Positions 7,760 through 16,861 of a DNA stretch of 64,000 bases are shown one piece after another. This DNA comes from Celerinatantimonas diazotrophica. Lineage in GTDB: Bacteria > Pseudomonadota > Gammaproteobacteria > Enterobacterales > Celerinatantimonadaceae. A model generated the notes under the pieces. That model did not search any database and was not told where the DNA came from. It worked only from the letters and a program-made list of their open reading frames with translations. The number at the start of each line of letters is the position of its first letter. Position 1 is the first letter of the stretch. Location: contig NZ_SMGD01000012.1 of NCBI RefSeq assembly GCF_004339545.1, positions 372,001 to 436,000 of the forward strand, written 5' to 3'. The position numbers and the translations under genes are program-made.

Positions 7760-10173
7760 TGCACTCGTTTCGGGTAGGGGTTCGCCAGCTGTGTGAGCGC
7801 TTTGCTAATAATGGCTCGCTTGATAGTCGTTTTTTACCTGCGCCAACCGGTATGGCTGGAATTATGGCGCAGAAAGCATATCAGCGGCGTCAAGGAAACC
7901 ACTATCAACGCGAACTAAAATTAACGGGTCGTTGGCAAAATGAATTAGCCATTCTAAATATTAGTGGTCGCGCTGATGGTGCCGGGGTTACATCTGATGG
8001 GCGTGATTATTTAGAAGAGATCAAAACGCTTAAAATGAATGCCGATCAAGTCAGTGATGCCCAGCGTAGTGTTCATTTTTCTCAGCTTTACATCTATGCC
8101 TATCTGTGGTGCAAAGTGAATGAGACCGATGCGGTGTCGCTGGTTTTAACCTACCTTGATGAGGCTGGCAAAGTCTTGGTTCAGCATCAAAGAGATTATC
8201 AGCATGAGCAGGATAGTGCGCAAGTCGAAAACTGGTTTACGCGGTTTATTCGCTGGCAATTGTGTTTCGATGAACTAAAAACTGAACGCAATACGGCTTT
8301 ACAGACACTCGCGTTTCCTTATTCGCAATTTCGTCAGGGGCAACGCGAGTTAGCCACGGGAGTTTATCGCACTATTGCCAAGGGCAAACAACTGTTGGTT
8401 GAAGCGCCAACCGGGATTGGTAAAACATTAGCCACACTATTTCCGGCGGTACGTCAGTTAGGCCAGTGTATTGATAAAGTTGTTTATTTGAGTGCTAAAA
8501 ACTCGACCCAGTATCTACCTTTAAAAACAGTTGAACAATTGAACGAACAAGGCGCGAGGTTAAGGGCTATCGTCCTTACGGGGAAGCAGCGTGCCTGTTT
8601 AAATCCCACCGGTGCTTGCTTGCCAAGTTGTCCCTATGCTACTAATTTTTATGATAAATTTTATACTGTTGGAGAATCGCTATTAACTACTTCAATACTT
8701 GATTTTGCAACGCTTGAGCAGCAGGCAAAAGAGCAGCAAATTTGCCCCTATTTTTTAGCTCAGATGTTGGCTCCGTGGTTTGATGTCATAATCGGTGATT
8801 ATAACTATGGGCTGGATAATGAAGGCTCGTTAAGCTGGTTGACCGAGGCGCAACAAGAGCGTTATGCACTTCTGGTTGATGAAGCACACAATGTTTGCAA
8901 ACGAGCTAAATCACTCTACAGTGCCCAGCTGAATCAGTTACGATTGAAGCGTATTGCTAAAGCGCATTATGACAGCTCAATCGCTCGATCTTTAACGTCA
9001 TTACGCCGTCAACTGACCCGGTTAATTAATGCTTCTTTAAATGATGGTTCGCATCTGGTGACCCTTGAGCCACCGCAAGCTTTACTTCGAGCGGCTCGGC
9101 GTTTTTGCTTCAGTTGTGAGCAGTATTTGGCGCAATATGGCTCGCTGGATGAGGCATTATTGGAGGTTTATTTTGAGGTTTATCAATTACTGGAGTTAAG
9201 TGAGCAATTTAGCGAAGTTTATCGCTATCAGTTAGAACGCTGTGACAGCACACAAGGCGAGCGGCCTGGAACTGTGTTACTGAAATTGACGTGTTTGGAT
9301 CCTGCGCCACTTTTGAAAAAACGCTGGGGAAATGCTCATTCAGTTGTGCTGTTTTCTGCAACCTTGCAACCGCTGGCCAGCTCTGCAAGTTCGCTCGGAT
9401 TGAATGATGACCATTACCAGCTTTGTTTACCTAGTCCTTATGACCCATCATCACAGGGGATTTTCCTGATTGGTGATATCTCTACACGTTATCGTCACCG
9501 TCAACAAAGTTATCTGCCGCTGGCCCGCTTAATCGAGCAAAGTTTTACAACCCAGCAAGTCAATCAGCTGGTTTTTTTCCCATCCTTTGCTTATTTGCAA
9601 AGCGTCGCTGAGCTTATCGATGACCGTTTAGCGTTGTTGCTACAAAGTCCACATATGAATGACAGCGAGCGAGAGCAGTTTATAGCAGAGCTTGCTAATA
9701 CCGATCAGCCCACTTTGGGATTTGCAGTCCTAGGGGGGATTTTTTCAGAAGGGATTGATTTAAGTGGGCGTCAGCTTTCAAGTGTTATGGTGGTCGGCGT
9801 GGGGTTAGCGCAGTTTAATCCGAGTAATGAATGCCAGCGAAGGTATTTGGATCAGCGCGGTGAGAATGGCTTTGCGCTTGTCTATCAGTATCCTGGCATG
9901 CAACGAGTGGTGCAGGCGGTTGGGCGTTTGATTCGAAGTGAGCAGGACATCGGTACCGTTATTTTAGTGGACGATCGTTTTACCCAGATCGATTACCAGC
10001 GCTTGTTGCCAGCACATTGGCGTTGGCAGTTATGCTCCAGTACCCAAGTACCGGAGCAACTAAGGTTATTCTGGCAATATTTTACTCAGTCTCAGTTTCC
10101 GTCTCAGGCCAAGGCTCCGGCTCTGATTCAGGTTCAGTGCGAAAATCACCTAGATGAGCCCCCATTCGGGTGA
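7759..10173 (+). CDS. Cas4/RecB-like nuclease fused to XPD/DinG-type iron-sulfur helicase
   Basis: An 804-residue superfamily 2 helicase. Residues 1-180 hold a PD-(D/E)xK nuclease fold: GRADG with Asp73, EEIK with Glu87 and Lys89, and a QxxxY motif at 109-113 as in Cas4. Walker A is APTGIGKT at 216-223. Cysteines 280, 287, 291 and 329 fit an XPD/DinG 4Fe-4S domain; the DEAH box is at 374-377. Late motifs include [12 protein letters not shown] and [14 protein letters not shown]. The likely role is ATP-driven 5'-3' DNA unwinding with nuclease processing in repair; this is inferred from domains. It starts on the last base of the epmA stop, and its last 92 bp overlap the 3' end of psd on the other strand. 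No standard gene name is assigned. Confidence 0.88.
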   Translation: MHSFRVGVRQLCERFANNGSLDSRFLPAPTGMAGIMAQKAYQRRQGNHYQRELKLTGRWQNELAILNISGRADGAGVTSDGRDYLEEIKTLKMNADQVSDAQRSVHFSQLYIYAYLWCKVNETDAVSLVLTYLDEAGKVLVQHQRDYQHEQDSAQVENWFTRFIRWQLCFDELKTERNTALQTLAFPYSQFRQGQRELATGVYRTIAKGKQLLVEAPTGIGKTLATLFPAVRQLGQCIDKVVYLSAKNSTQYLPLKTVEQLNEQGARLRAIVLTGKQRACLNPTGACLPSCPYATNFYDKFYTVGESLLTTSILDFATLEQQAKEQQICPYFLAQMLAPWFDVIIGDYNYGLDNEGSLSWLTEAQQERYALLVDEAHNVCKRAKSLYSAQLNQLRLKRIAKAHYDSSIARSLTSLRRQLTRLINASLNDGSHLVTLEPPQALLRAARRFCFSCEQYLAQYGSLDEALLEVYFEVYQLLELSEQFSEVYRYQLERCDSTQGERPGTVLLKLTCLDPAPLLKKRWGNAHSVVLFSATLQPLASSASSLGLNDDHYQLCLPSPYDPSSQGIFLIGDISTRYRHRQQSYLPLARLIEQSFTTQQVNQLVFFPSFAYLQSVAELIDDRLALLLQSPHMNDSEREQFIAELANTDQPTLGFAVLGGIFSEGIDLSGRQLSSVMVVGVGLAQFNPSNECQRRYLDQRGENGFALVYQYPGMQRVVQAVGRLIRSEQDIGTVILVDDRFTQIDYQRLLPAHWRWQLCSSTQVPEQLRLFWQYFTQSQFPSQAKAPALIQVQCENHLDEPPFG

Positions 10174-10987
10174 CTTCACCACGACGAACTGCACTGGCCA
10201 GTTCAATGGCTTTTCGGCCAAACAATAAAATGACGGTGGAGCCTAATTTAAATCGGCCCATTTCTTCGCCTTTTTTCAAGCTAACTTGGGTCGGTGTTTG
10301 GTATTGCCAAGTACTGACCTGACCGCCTGCTGGGGCAATGGTTCCCGCCCAAACCGTTTCGATACTGGCAACAATTGTCGCACCGACTAAAACCATCGCC
10401 ATAGGGCCAATGGCCGTATCAAAGATGGTGACAACCCGTTCATTCCGGGCAAATAACTCAGGAACGTATTGTGCGGTGACCGGGTTAACCGAAAACAGCT
10501 CTCCTGGCACATGGACCATAGTGCGCAGTGTCCCATCAATGGGCATATGAATGCGGTGATAATCTTTGGGAGAAAGATAGATCGTGACAAACTGGCCATC
10601 GGCAAATTCATTGGCGAGAGCTTCATCACCCCCGAGCAGTTCGCGAGCACTGTAGTCGTGGCCTTTGGCCTGAATGAGCCTGTCAAAGCGCACCGGACCC
10701 ACCTGGCTAACGCGACCATCTACCGGCAGTGCCAATGTCGTGTCACCTTCAACCAGTGGCCTAGCATTGGGTTTGAGCTCACGGGTGAAAAATGCGTTAA
10801 AGGTCGGATAGTTCTGCGGATTACTATCTAACGCTTCGCTCATGTCCACTTTATAATAACGAATAAACTGATGAATCACCCAAGTGGTGATGCGCCCACA
10901 TCGAGCAGATGCCAAATATCCCAATAATCGTGATAACCACTTTTTGGGAAGAATGTACTGAAAAGCGACTTGTAATTTATCAAGCAC
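10082..10987 (-). CDS. psd: Phosphatidylserine decarboxylase proenzyme
   Basis: Makes phosphatidylethanolamine from phosphatidylserine at the inner membrane. The proenzyme self-cleaves at the Gly-Ser of the LGST motif (KLGSTVI, about residue 250), turning Ser into the pyruvoyl cofactor. The catalytic Asp (LPVDGRV) and His (KDYHRIHMP) segments are present. The 301-residue chain ends in an unusual acidic low-complexity tail of about 18 residues made mostly of Glu, Pro, Ser and Thr; this tail is encoded entirely inside the overlap with the convergent helicase gene. It follows rsgA after 22 bp and probably shares its transcript, as in E. coli. Confidence 0.95.
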   Translation of the reverse strand: MLDKLQVAFQYILPKKWLSRLLGYLASARCGRITTWVIHQFIRYYKVDMSEALDSNPQNYPTFNAFFTRELKPNARPLVEGDTTLALPVDGRVSQVGPVRFDRLIQAKGHDYSARELLGGDEALANEFADGQFVTIYLSPKDYHRIHMPIDGTLRTMVHVPGELFSVNPVTAQYVPELFARNERVVTIFDTAIGPMAMVLVGATIVASIETVWAGTIAPAGGQVSTWQYQTPTQVSLKKGEEMGRFKLGSTVILLFGRKAIELASAVRRGEVTRMGAHLGDFRTEPESEPEPWPETETETE

Positions 10988-11009
10988 GTGTTGTAAACCT
11001 CATAAAAAA

Positions 11010-12047
11010 TTAACGTGGGGGAATATGTCGTGCAGGGCGTTTTTCTATCATGCTTTGCAAAATACGCAAATAACTTTGATAACGCCATTGACTGACATCA
11101 CCTTTCTTAACTGCTTCTACGAAGGCGCAGCCTGGATCATTTTGATGCTTACAGTCTCTAAATTTACAGTGTCCCTGCAATTGTCGTAATTCCCGAAAAC
11201 CATAAGTGACTTCATCACATTCTAGGTGCCAGAGCGAAAATTCGCGAATGCCAGGAGAGTCAATCAACCGCCCGCCATCTGCCAGGGGATATAAACGTGC
11301 TGCAGTGGTGGTGTGTTGGCCTAAACCGGAGTTATCTGATACCTCTTGCGTTTGCGCACAAACTTGCGGTAGTAACATATTCACCAGGGATGATTTACCA
11401 ACACCCGATTGGCCGACAAAAATACTGGTTTGGCCTCTAAGCTGCTCGTTAAGCGCATCTAAGCCATGTTCGGTTTTGCTGCTCGCGTATAAGGTTTGAT
11501 AACCAAGCGATTGATATTGCTCTAAAATAGATGAAATTTGAGGCCGGAGTGTATCGTCAAGCAAGTCTATTTTATTGAGTAAAATAACCGGTTTAAGGTG
11601 GGAGTTCTCAATTGCAACCAGATAGCGGTCAATCATGTCGCTGGAAAAATCCGGTTTTAAGGCGCTAACAATGATTACCTGATCAATATTAGCGGCGATC
11701 GTTTTGAGACCGTCATAATAATCCGGCCGAGATAATTCACTACGGCGGCTCTGAACAGCCTCGACGACACCTTTAATGCCCGAATGACTTTCCTGGCCGC
11801 GACGCCATAAGACTTCGTCGCCGGTGACTAACGAGTCAACTGTTCGACGAATATTACAGCGAAATATTTCCCCATGCTCTGATTGAATATCAACGTGCTG
11901 ACCAAAGCGACTGATGACAACGCCATCCTCGCTCTTGCCAAGCTGCTCGTCATTCCACTCATAGCTTATTTCGCTGTGGAGACGTTTTTGGGCATTGACC
12001 CGCATTCTGCGTAGTTGACCCTGATTGAGTCGCTTTTTTTTGGCCAC
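11010..12047 (-). CDS. rsgA: Ribosome small-subunit biogenesis GTPase RsgA
   Basis: A circularly permuted GTPase that helps 30S maturation. The 345-residue protein has a basic N-terminus (AKKKRLNQGQLRRMR), an OB fold, then G4 (LNKIDLL), G1 (GQSGVGKSSLVN) and G3 (DSPGIREF) in permuted order, and a C-terminal zinc motif CKFRDCKHQNDPGC. Size matches E. coli RsgA/YjeQ (350). It is divergent from orn; the 84-bp gap holds a perfect 16-bp palindrome. Psd follows 22 bp downstream. Confidence 0.97.
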   Translation of the reverse strand: MAKKKRLNQGQLRRMRVNAQKRLHSEISYEWNDEQLGKSEDGVVISRFGQHVDIQSEHGEIFRCNIRRTVDSLVTGDEVLWRRGQESHSGIKGVVEAVQSRRSELSRPDYYDGLKTIAANIDQVIIVSALKPDFSSDMIDRYLVAIENSHLKPVILLNKIDLLDDTLRPQISSILEQYQSLGYQTLYASSKTEHGLDALNEQLRGQTSIFVGQSGVGKSSLVNMLLPQVCAQTQEVSDNSGLGQHTTTAARLYPLADGGRLIDSPGIREFSLWHLECDEVTYGFRELRQLQGHCKFRDCKHQNDPGCAFVEAVKKGDVSQWRYQSYLRILQSMIEKRPARHIPPR

Positions 12048-12084
12048 AATGTCGCTTTTAAACTGTTAAGATAAAGGTCTATGA

Positions 12085-12100
12085 TAACGCATTTGCGTTA
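12085..12100. promoter_or_regulatory. Perfect 16-bp palindrome between rsgA and orn
   Basis: TAACGCA-TT-TGCGTTA is a perfect inverted repeat in the gap between two divergent start codons. It overlaps a -10-like TATGAT (12080-12085) pointing toward orn, so a bound protein could block initiation. It shares the ACGCA/TGCGT arms of PurR-type operators but lacks the usual central spacing, so the regulator is unknown. Confidence 0.5.
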
Positions 12101-12131
12101 GACAGAAAATTTTAGTGTTAAAAGGTGAATT

Positions 12132-12686
12132 ATGACAGTAAGTGCAACAAACCTGATTTGGGTAGATATGGAGATGACCGGACTCAATCCACTGCAGCAT
12201 AAAGTGATTGAAATCGCATCCATTGTCACCGATTCACAGCTTAATATTCTCGCCGAAGGGCCAGTTATCGCGATTCATCAAGATGAATCTGAACTTGATG
12301 CGATGGACCAGTGGTGCACGACTCATCATACACGTTCAGGGTTAGTTGAGCGTGTTCGAGCAAGTGATATTGATGAGCAACAGGCGAGCGACCAGTGTTT
12401 AGAATTTTTCCGCCAGTGGTTACCTGAAGGGGTGTCACCGATGTGTGGCAATTCGATTGGTCAAGATCGTCGTTTTATGGCTGTGCACTTACCTGAACTT
12501 GAGCAGTTTTTTCATTATCGCAATATTGATGTTAGCACCATTAAGGAACTCGCAAGACGTTGGCGTCCCGAACTTTTAGAAGGTGTGAAGAAAACAGGCA
12601 CTCATTTAGCCTTGGCCGATATTCGTGAATCGATCACTGAATTACAACATTATCAGCATACTTTTTTTAATCTGGATGCAAAATAA
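12132..12686 (+). CDS. orn: Oligoribonuclease
   Basis: A 3'-5' exoribonuclease of the DEDDh family that degrades two- to five-base RNAs, including linear pGpG from c-di-GMP turnover. The 184-residue protein opens [11 protein letters not shown] with the first Asp/Glu pair, has a middle Asp in SIGQDRRFM, and ends with the His/Asp pair in [10 protein letters not shown]. Length is typical (about 181). In E. coli tRNA-Gly genes follow orn, as here. Confidence 0.98.
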   Translation: MTVSATNLIWVDMEMTGLNPLQHKVIEIASIVTDSQLNILAEGPVIAIHQDESELDAMDQWCTTHHTRSGLVERVRASDIDEQQASDQCLEFFRQWLPEGVSPMCGNSIGQDRRFMAVHLPELEQFFHYRNIDVSTIKELARRWRPELLEGVKKTGTHLALADIRESITELQHYQHTFFNLDAK

Positions 12687-12725
12687 TCATTTTTAAAGCA
12701 AATGGCTAAAAATTTTAAAAAGGGG

Positions 12726-12753
12726 TTGCCAAGGACGATTTTTCTCGTATAAT
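12726..12753 (+). promoter_or_regulatory. Promoter of the tRNA-Gly genes
   Basis: TTGCCA (12726-12731), 16-bp spacer, perfect TATAAT (12748-12753), followed by a GC-rich discriminator (GCAGCCC). This is the usual form of a strong stable-RNA promoter and lies about 48 bp before the first tRNA. Confidence 0.85.
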
Positions 12754-12801
12754 TCGCAGCCCTGTAAGGCATGAGAATTCTCGTGTTTTTGCAATTGTGA
12801 A

Positions 12802-12877
12802 GCGGCACTAGCTCAGTTGGTAGAGCGCGACCTTGCCAAGGTCGAGGTCACGAGTTCGAACCTCGTGTGCCGCTCCA
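12802..12877 (+). tRNA. tRNA-Gly (anticodon GCC), first copy
   Basis: 76 bases with a 7-bp acceptor stem (GCGGCAC/GTGCCGC), D arm GCTC..GAGC, anticodon stem CGACC/GGTCG with loop TTGCCAA giving anticodon GCC at 12835-12837, T arm ACGAG/CTCGT with TTCGAAC loop, and an encoded CCA end. Discriminator base is T. Confidence 0.98.
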
Positions 12878-12897
12878 AATCTAGAGACATCGATGAT

Positions 12898-12973
12898 GCG
12901 GCACTAGCTCAGTTGGTAGAGCGCGACCTTGCCAAGGTCGAGGTCACGAGTTCGAACCTCGTGTGCCGCTCCA
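12898..12973 (+). tRNA. tRNA-Gly (anticodon GCC), second copy
   Basis: Identical by eye to the first copy over all 76 bases, including CCA. Only 20 bp separate the two genes and there is no second promoter, so they are probably processed from one transcript. In E. coli, from memory, three tandem tRNA-Gly genes occupy this place between orn and queG. Confidence 0.98.
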
Positions 12974-13782
12974 ATATTCTTTATATCCTGCATGATTATT
13001 CATCCCCGAATTCAACTTCAAAGTGCGACACTTTCTGATCTCAAACGGTCATTATTATTGCTTTAAAAATACTGCTTGAACCTTAAACACTTTTTTGGAC
13101 GATGATTGAGCAAACTCTATATCGTTCTTCGTCACCGTTCTCAAGTTCGTCCCTTTCTATACAGATTGCCTCAGCAAACCATTGGCGTTTTCGCATGCAC
13201 CTCATCTCCAAGAGCTATTATGGGTGGGCAAAATACAATGCTGCGTTCAATGCTTCTGCCGATTTTGACCGGACTTTCTTAGCTGATAATTCATGATAGG
13301 ACTACTCACATCCAACCCAACCTGAAGTGGGTATTCAAGACGTTGCTTACCAAGTCAGTCGGTTTCAGTTCGATCCCATAAACGTTCTTCTGATGTTAGC
13401 GCTATGGTAACGGCTGTTAGCGTGCATAAAATGGTTAAGTTAGCTCCAAATACTATATTTAGTCCAAGCTGAGGCGAAAGAGCTCCGTGTTGGAGAGCTT
13501 GGCGAATTGCGTCATTTTAATAAACATCAACTAGCTAAATTGGTTTCTTCTCAAGGAAAATTGGCGTACGCCTTCGCCGACTAATCGCTATCAAATGTAA
13601 ATAGACTTATTGCTCTTGATCACAGTTTTATCGGGGTTTTTTATACATTGCTAAATTGAGGTCGTTTAAAGTTGCTTGCGCTTATGGGGGGGATCTATAA
13701 AGTTGTGGGATAAACACTTGACGATAAGCAGTGATAATCAGCCGATGATTGCTCACTGTCTGAGAAAAAGGAGCATGCTCAT
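12974..13782. other. Gene-free, apparently decayed region downstream of the tRNA genes
   Basis: About 800 bp without a convincing gene, the longest such stretch in the window. Short open frames occur in several phases but carry no motif, no good ribosome site and frequent stops. One fragment (13444-13584) resembles part of a transposase. The region follows tRNA genes, a common integration point, and lies where E. coli passes directly to queG. I infer remnants of inserted DNA under decay. No inverted repeats or target duplication were identified by eye. Confidence 0.5.
13444..13584 (+). pseudogene. Possible fragment of an IS110-like transposase
   Basis: An open stretch of 46 codons, stop to stop, includes GELGELRHFNKHQLAKLV, which looks like the ExGDxxRFxxxxQLAxxxG segment of the IS110/IS116/IS902 C-terminal domain. 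It then runs into unrelated residues and a stop. There is no start codon with a ribosome site and no catalytic region. The assignment rests on one short stretch and is tentative. Confidence 0.25.
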
Positions 13783-14598
13783 ATGCGTCAAATCACCAGA
13801 GATACAACTTTATGTATGTCATTGGCGGGACGACCTGGTAATTTTGGAACTCGTTTTCACAATTATCTCTACGAAGCGATGGGGCTGGATTATTTATACA
13901 AAGCCTTTACGACATCTGATTTAAAATCTGCGATTGCGGGCATTCGTGCGTTGGGCATTCGAGGTTGCGCCATTTCGATGCCGTTTAAAGAGCAAGTGAT
14001 TGCTTATGTTGATGAGTTGAATCATTCGGCTGACGTGATTCAATCGGTCAATACGATTGTCAACGATAATGGTTATTTAAGCGCTTATAATACTGATTAT
14101 CTCGCGATTGAAGCATTGTTAAAACGCTATCAAGTATCAACCGATCTGACCTTTGCCTTGTATGGTAGTGGTGGCATGGCAAAAGCGGTGGCTTGTGCAT
14201 TAAAGCAGGCCGGATTTAATAGCGGCACCGTGGTCGCTCGCAATAAAACCACTGGCAAACAGTTGGCAGATTTGTATGGGTACAACTGGCAAAGTACAAC
14301 CGAGATGCTTGAGGCAGATTTTTTAATTAATGTCACGCCAATTGGGATGCAAGGGGCTAATGAACAAGATTTGTCATTTCCAGAGGTGATGGTTGATCAA
14401 GCTCAGATCGTTTTTGACGTTGTGGCGATGCCTGAGTTTACGCCATTGATTCGGCGGGCCCAAAGTCAAGGTAAAACCGTCATTAAAGGCAGTGAAGTGT
14501 TTGCATTGCAAGCAGTCGAGCAATTTGCGCTGTATACGGGCCAGCGTCCTGATGATGAGTTATTTGCGCAAGCTGCGGCATATGCTCGTGATGCTTAA
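13783..14598 (+). CDS. Shikimate dehydrogenase-like oxidoreductase (HI0607/SdhL type)
   Basis: A 271-residue member of the AroE superfamily, closest in pattern to the Haemophilus HI0607 protein rather than AroE. The catalytic Lys69 (SMPFKEQ), Asn90 (SVNTIV) and Asp105 (AYNTD) are present, and a glycine-rich NAD(P) motif GSGGMAKAV lies near 128-136. The AroE N-terminal serine loop (usually a GxPIxHSxSP pattern) is replaced by SLAGRPGNFG, so the preferred substrate is probably not shikimate under normal conditions. AAGGAG precedes the ATG by about 10 bases. It stands alone between decayed DNA and a convergent antiporter. Confidence 0.85.
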   Translation: MRQITRDTTLCMSLAGRPGNFGTRFHNYLYEAMGLDYLYKAFTTSDLKSAIAGIRALGIRGCAISMPFKEQVIAYVDELNHSADVIQSVNTIVNDNGYLSAYNTDYLAIEALLKRYQVSTDLTFALYGSGGMAKAVACALKQAGFNSGTVVARNKTTGKQLADLYGYNWQSTTEMLEADFLINVTPIGMQGANEQDLSFPEVMVDQAQIVFDVVAMPEFTPLIRRAQSQGKTVIKGSEVFALQAVEQFALYTGQRPDDELFAQAAAYARDA

Positions 14599-14617
14599 AT
14601 GAAGCTTGCTAAGTCAA

Positions 14618-14658
14618 TTAAACGCGCCTGAACTTGAATGAGTTCTGGGCGCGTTTAA
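14618..14658. terminator. Strong hairpin between convergent genes
   Basis: TTAAACGCGCC pairs with GGCGCGTTTAA and an inner TGAACT/AGTTC stem extends it, with a small internal loop. A-rich on the left and T-rich on the right arms, so it may end transcription from both the plus-strand dehydrogenase-like gene and the minus-strand antiporter. Confidence 0.65.
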
Positions 14659-14702
14659 ATGGTGCTAAATTATGATGACAGGGTGAACGGTCATAAGCTT
14701 GA

Positions 14703-16517
14703 TTAATTAGCCGTAGAATGAGCCGTTACTTTGGACTCGTTCGGTGGGGATAAAGCAATGAGTGTTTCTCCCGGTTGTGGCACCTGACTTTGGTTGACAA
14801 CTGGGTTCAGTTGATCTTTTTGGTCGACAATAAATAACGGTAAAGCTTCTTTCTGGCGATTTGAGTAATCCTTCCAAGTAAAGGTCTCATTAAGTTTGGT
14901 CAGCTTCACTTGCCAGCCTTGCTTGAGTAGTGAATTCAGTTTGGTAAACGTGCAGTCTTCCCAAAACAGAATTTGCCGGGCTCGGAACGTGGCGCTTTCT
15001 TGATTCGCAAACCCTTTGCCCTGAGTTGAGCGAATTGAATAGACTTGTTCGCTATTGTACAGATAAGCAAAGTGAGTAATCGCAATGGCGTTTTGGTGGC
15101 GATTAGGAGAAAGCGCTAAGACCTGATGAATGCCAGAGAAATCAAGTGTCGCTTCAGCTTGTTCTGACTGCGGGTTGCCATAATAAGCGTTGAGTCCATC
15201 CATTCGAGCCAAGCGATAATTTTCCCAAACCGGGTCAGCAAGTAATACTTCAAAATTAGCTTTTTGCAGAGCTTTAGCGATAGAACGTGCTAGCGTATTT
15301 GCACCAAAAATTAATATGCCACGCGGAGCTTGCTGGACAACGCCAAGCATTCGGGCAATTGGTCCTGCGGTTAAACTTTGCAAAACGACTGTGGCGATGA
15401 TGACCGCAAACGACAGCGATACGAGTTTACTCGCATCTGGAATCCCAGCCTGTTCGAGACGCAATGCAAACAGTGAACTGACCGCGGCAGCAACAATGCC
15501 CCTTGGCGCAATCCACGATAAAAAGGCGCGGTCTTTCCAGTTTAGCTTAGGGGTTGAGGCACTGATTAAGACACAAATGGGTCGGGCCACAAATTGCACA
15601 ACGGCTAACAGCGCCAGTAACGGCCAGCCTAAAGCGACCAGATTATTTAAGTTAATTCGGGCCGCTAATAGAATAAACAATGCTGAGATGAGGATCACCG
15701 ACAGATCCTCTTTAAATTCCATGATATCGCCGATGTCGATATCTGAGCGATTGGCCAGCACCATCCCCATGACGGTGACCGTGAGTAGCCCAGACTCGTG
15801 TTGCAAGTGCTCGCTCAGTGAATATGCCAGTAACACAATGGCTAGCACTCCAACTTTGCGCAAATACATGGGGAGCCAACCCCGTTTAAGGGTTTCCGCT
15901 ATCGCATAGCCAGCGCCAAGGCCCAATGTTCCCCCCAAGCCAATGGTTTTGCTAATAATTGCAAGGCTGTGTACCGCTGCTTCTTGAGAGGCTTGAATGA
16001 TGACAAACTCGAACATGAGTACTGCAAAAATAGCACCGAGTGGGTCAACAATAATCCCTTCCCAGCGCAGAATTTTATCGAGCTCAGCTCGTGGGCGAAT
16101 GGTCCGCAGCATGGGGGTCACGACGGTAGGGCCTGTGACCACCATAATCGCACCGAACAGCATCGAGACTTCAACAGAGATCCCAAGCAGTAGATGGCAG
16201 GCAAAGGCTAAAATAATGAAGGTGCAAATCAGGCCAATACTCACCAAATTCCAGACGACCTTCACCAGACCTTTAATTTCATGAAAGCGCAATGTTAGCG
16301 CACCTTCAAACAAAATAATCGCTACAGCAATGGAAACAATCGGGAAAAGCAGCTTACCGAGTAATTGATCCGGATGTAACACGCCTGTTATAGGACCGAG
16401 TAACAGCCCTGCCGCGAGCAAAAATAAAATCGCAGGAAGTTTAAGTCGCCAAGCAATCCATTGGGCTGCCAATGAAATGGCGGCTATCAAGGAAATGGCC
16501 GGAGCAAGTTCAGTCAT
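14703..16517 (-). CDS. Cation:proton antiporter (CPA1/NhaP type) with TrkA-N domain
   Basis: A 604-residue membrane protein. Residues 1-390 form about 12 hydrophobic helices with NhaP-type motifs (FEGALTL, VVTGPTVVTPML, EGIIVDPLGAI). Residues about 395-520 form a Rossmann-like TrkA-N domain (GILIFGANTLARSIAKALQ, VLLADPVWEN), and the tail may be a TrkA-C-like region. It probably exchanges Na+ or K+ for protons across the inner membrane with nucleotide control. The ion cannot be told from sequence. Monocistronic; not part of the conserved orn-queG neighbourhood of E. coli. Confidence 0.85.
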   Translation of the reverse strand: MTELAPAISLIAAISLAAQWIAWRLKLPAILFLLAAGLLLGPITGVLHPDQLLGKLLFPIVSIAVAIILFEGALTLRFHEIKGLVKVVWNLVSIGLICTFIILAFACHLLLGISVEVSMLFGAIMVVTGPTVVTPMLRTIRPRAELDKILRWEGIIVDPLGAIFAVLMFEFVIIQASQEAAVHSLAIISKTIGLGGTLGLGAGYAIAETLKRGWLPMYLRKVGVLAIVLLAYSLSEHLQHESGLLTVTVMGMVLANRSDIDIGDIMEFKEDLSVILISALFILLAARINLNNLVALGWPLLALLAVVQFVARPICVLISASTPKLNWKDRAFLSWIAPRGIVAAAVSSLFALRLEQAGIPDASKLVSLSFAVIIATVVLQSLTAGPIARMLGVVQQAPRGILIFGANTLARSIAKALQKANFEVLLADPVWENYRLARMDGLNAYYGNPQSEQAEATLDFSGIHQVLALSPNRHQNAIAITHFAYLYNSEQVYSIRSTQGKGFANQESATFRARQILFWEDCTFTKLNSLLKQGWQVKLTKLNETFTWKDYSNRQKEALPLFIVDQKDQLNPVVNQSQVPQPGETLIALSPPNESKVTAHSTAN

Positions 16518-16685
16518 TGGTATCGCCCTTGTTGATTTGCCGAAATCCTAGCTAGCATCATTGAGACGGTCAAGCTTAAGTTGAAAAAATGTAACAAGAT
16601 AAGCGAGTTATTAAATGGTGCGATGTTGACTAGATCCAATCTTTAACTATGGGTAGTATTTGCTTCTGTGGCAAATAAAAATTAC

Positions 16686-16714
16686 TTGCTCTGGTTATTA
16701 AAGCTGGAGATAAT
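16686..16714 (+). promoter_or_regulatory. Candidate promoter for a small RNA
   Basis: TTGCTC (16686-16691), 17-bp spacer, GATAAT (16709-16714). The -10 matches 5 of 6 and the -35 keeps TTG. The expected start is near 16721. Confidence 0.4.
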
Positions 16715-16720
16715 AATTCT

Positions 16721-16861
16721 TTGTATGCGGCGACTAACTAAAAAATCATCATAAAATCAGTCGGATATCATTTATGGAACATCGAACTGCCAATGTACTT
16801 ATTCAGTCATTGTGAGTTCGCAGAGTCACCATTTTGGGCCCTGTCTTTACAGGGCTTTTTT
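16721..16861 (+). ncRNA. Candidate small RNA of about 140 nt
   Basis: Inferred from a promoter-like pair followed by a plus-strand intrinsic terminator with no plus-strand gene in front of it. The upstream neighbour is on the other strand. I recognise no known family. Alternative: a short leader or attenuator for the GNAT gene, or a transcript encoding the 13-residue peptide beginning MEHRTANV. Confidence 0.4.
16838..16861 (+). terminator. Orphan intrinsic terminator
   Basis: GCCCTGT-CTTT-ACAGGGC followed by six T. It is directional (no T run on the minus strand). A 7-bp perfect GC-rich stem with a U tract is a textbook terminator, yet no coding gene precedes it on this strand. Confidence 0.85.

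Noticed and set aside
12817-13038. Open frame of 73 codons over the tRNA genes
   Set aside because: It reads through both tRNA-Gly genes; its internal repeat is just the duplicated tRNA sequence.
13102-13296. 64-codon plus-strand frame in the decayed region
   Set aside because: No ribosome site, Ser-rich composition and no recognisable motif; treated as chance.
15316-15909. 197-codon open frame antisense to the antiporter gene
   Set aside because: Shadow of a strongly coding minus-strand membrane protein; no ribosome site or domain.
16774-16815. 13-codon frame ahead of the orphan terminator as an attenuation leader peptide
   Set aside because: No ribosome site and no run of regulatory codons; kept only as an alternative in the small-RNA entry.
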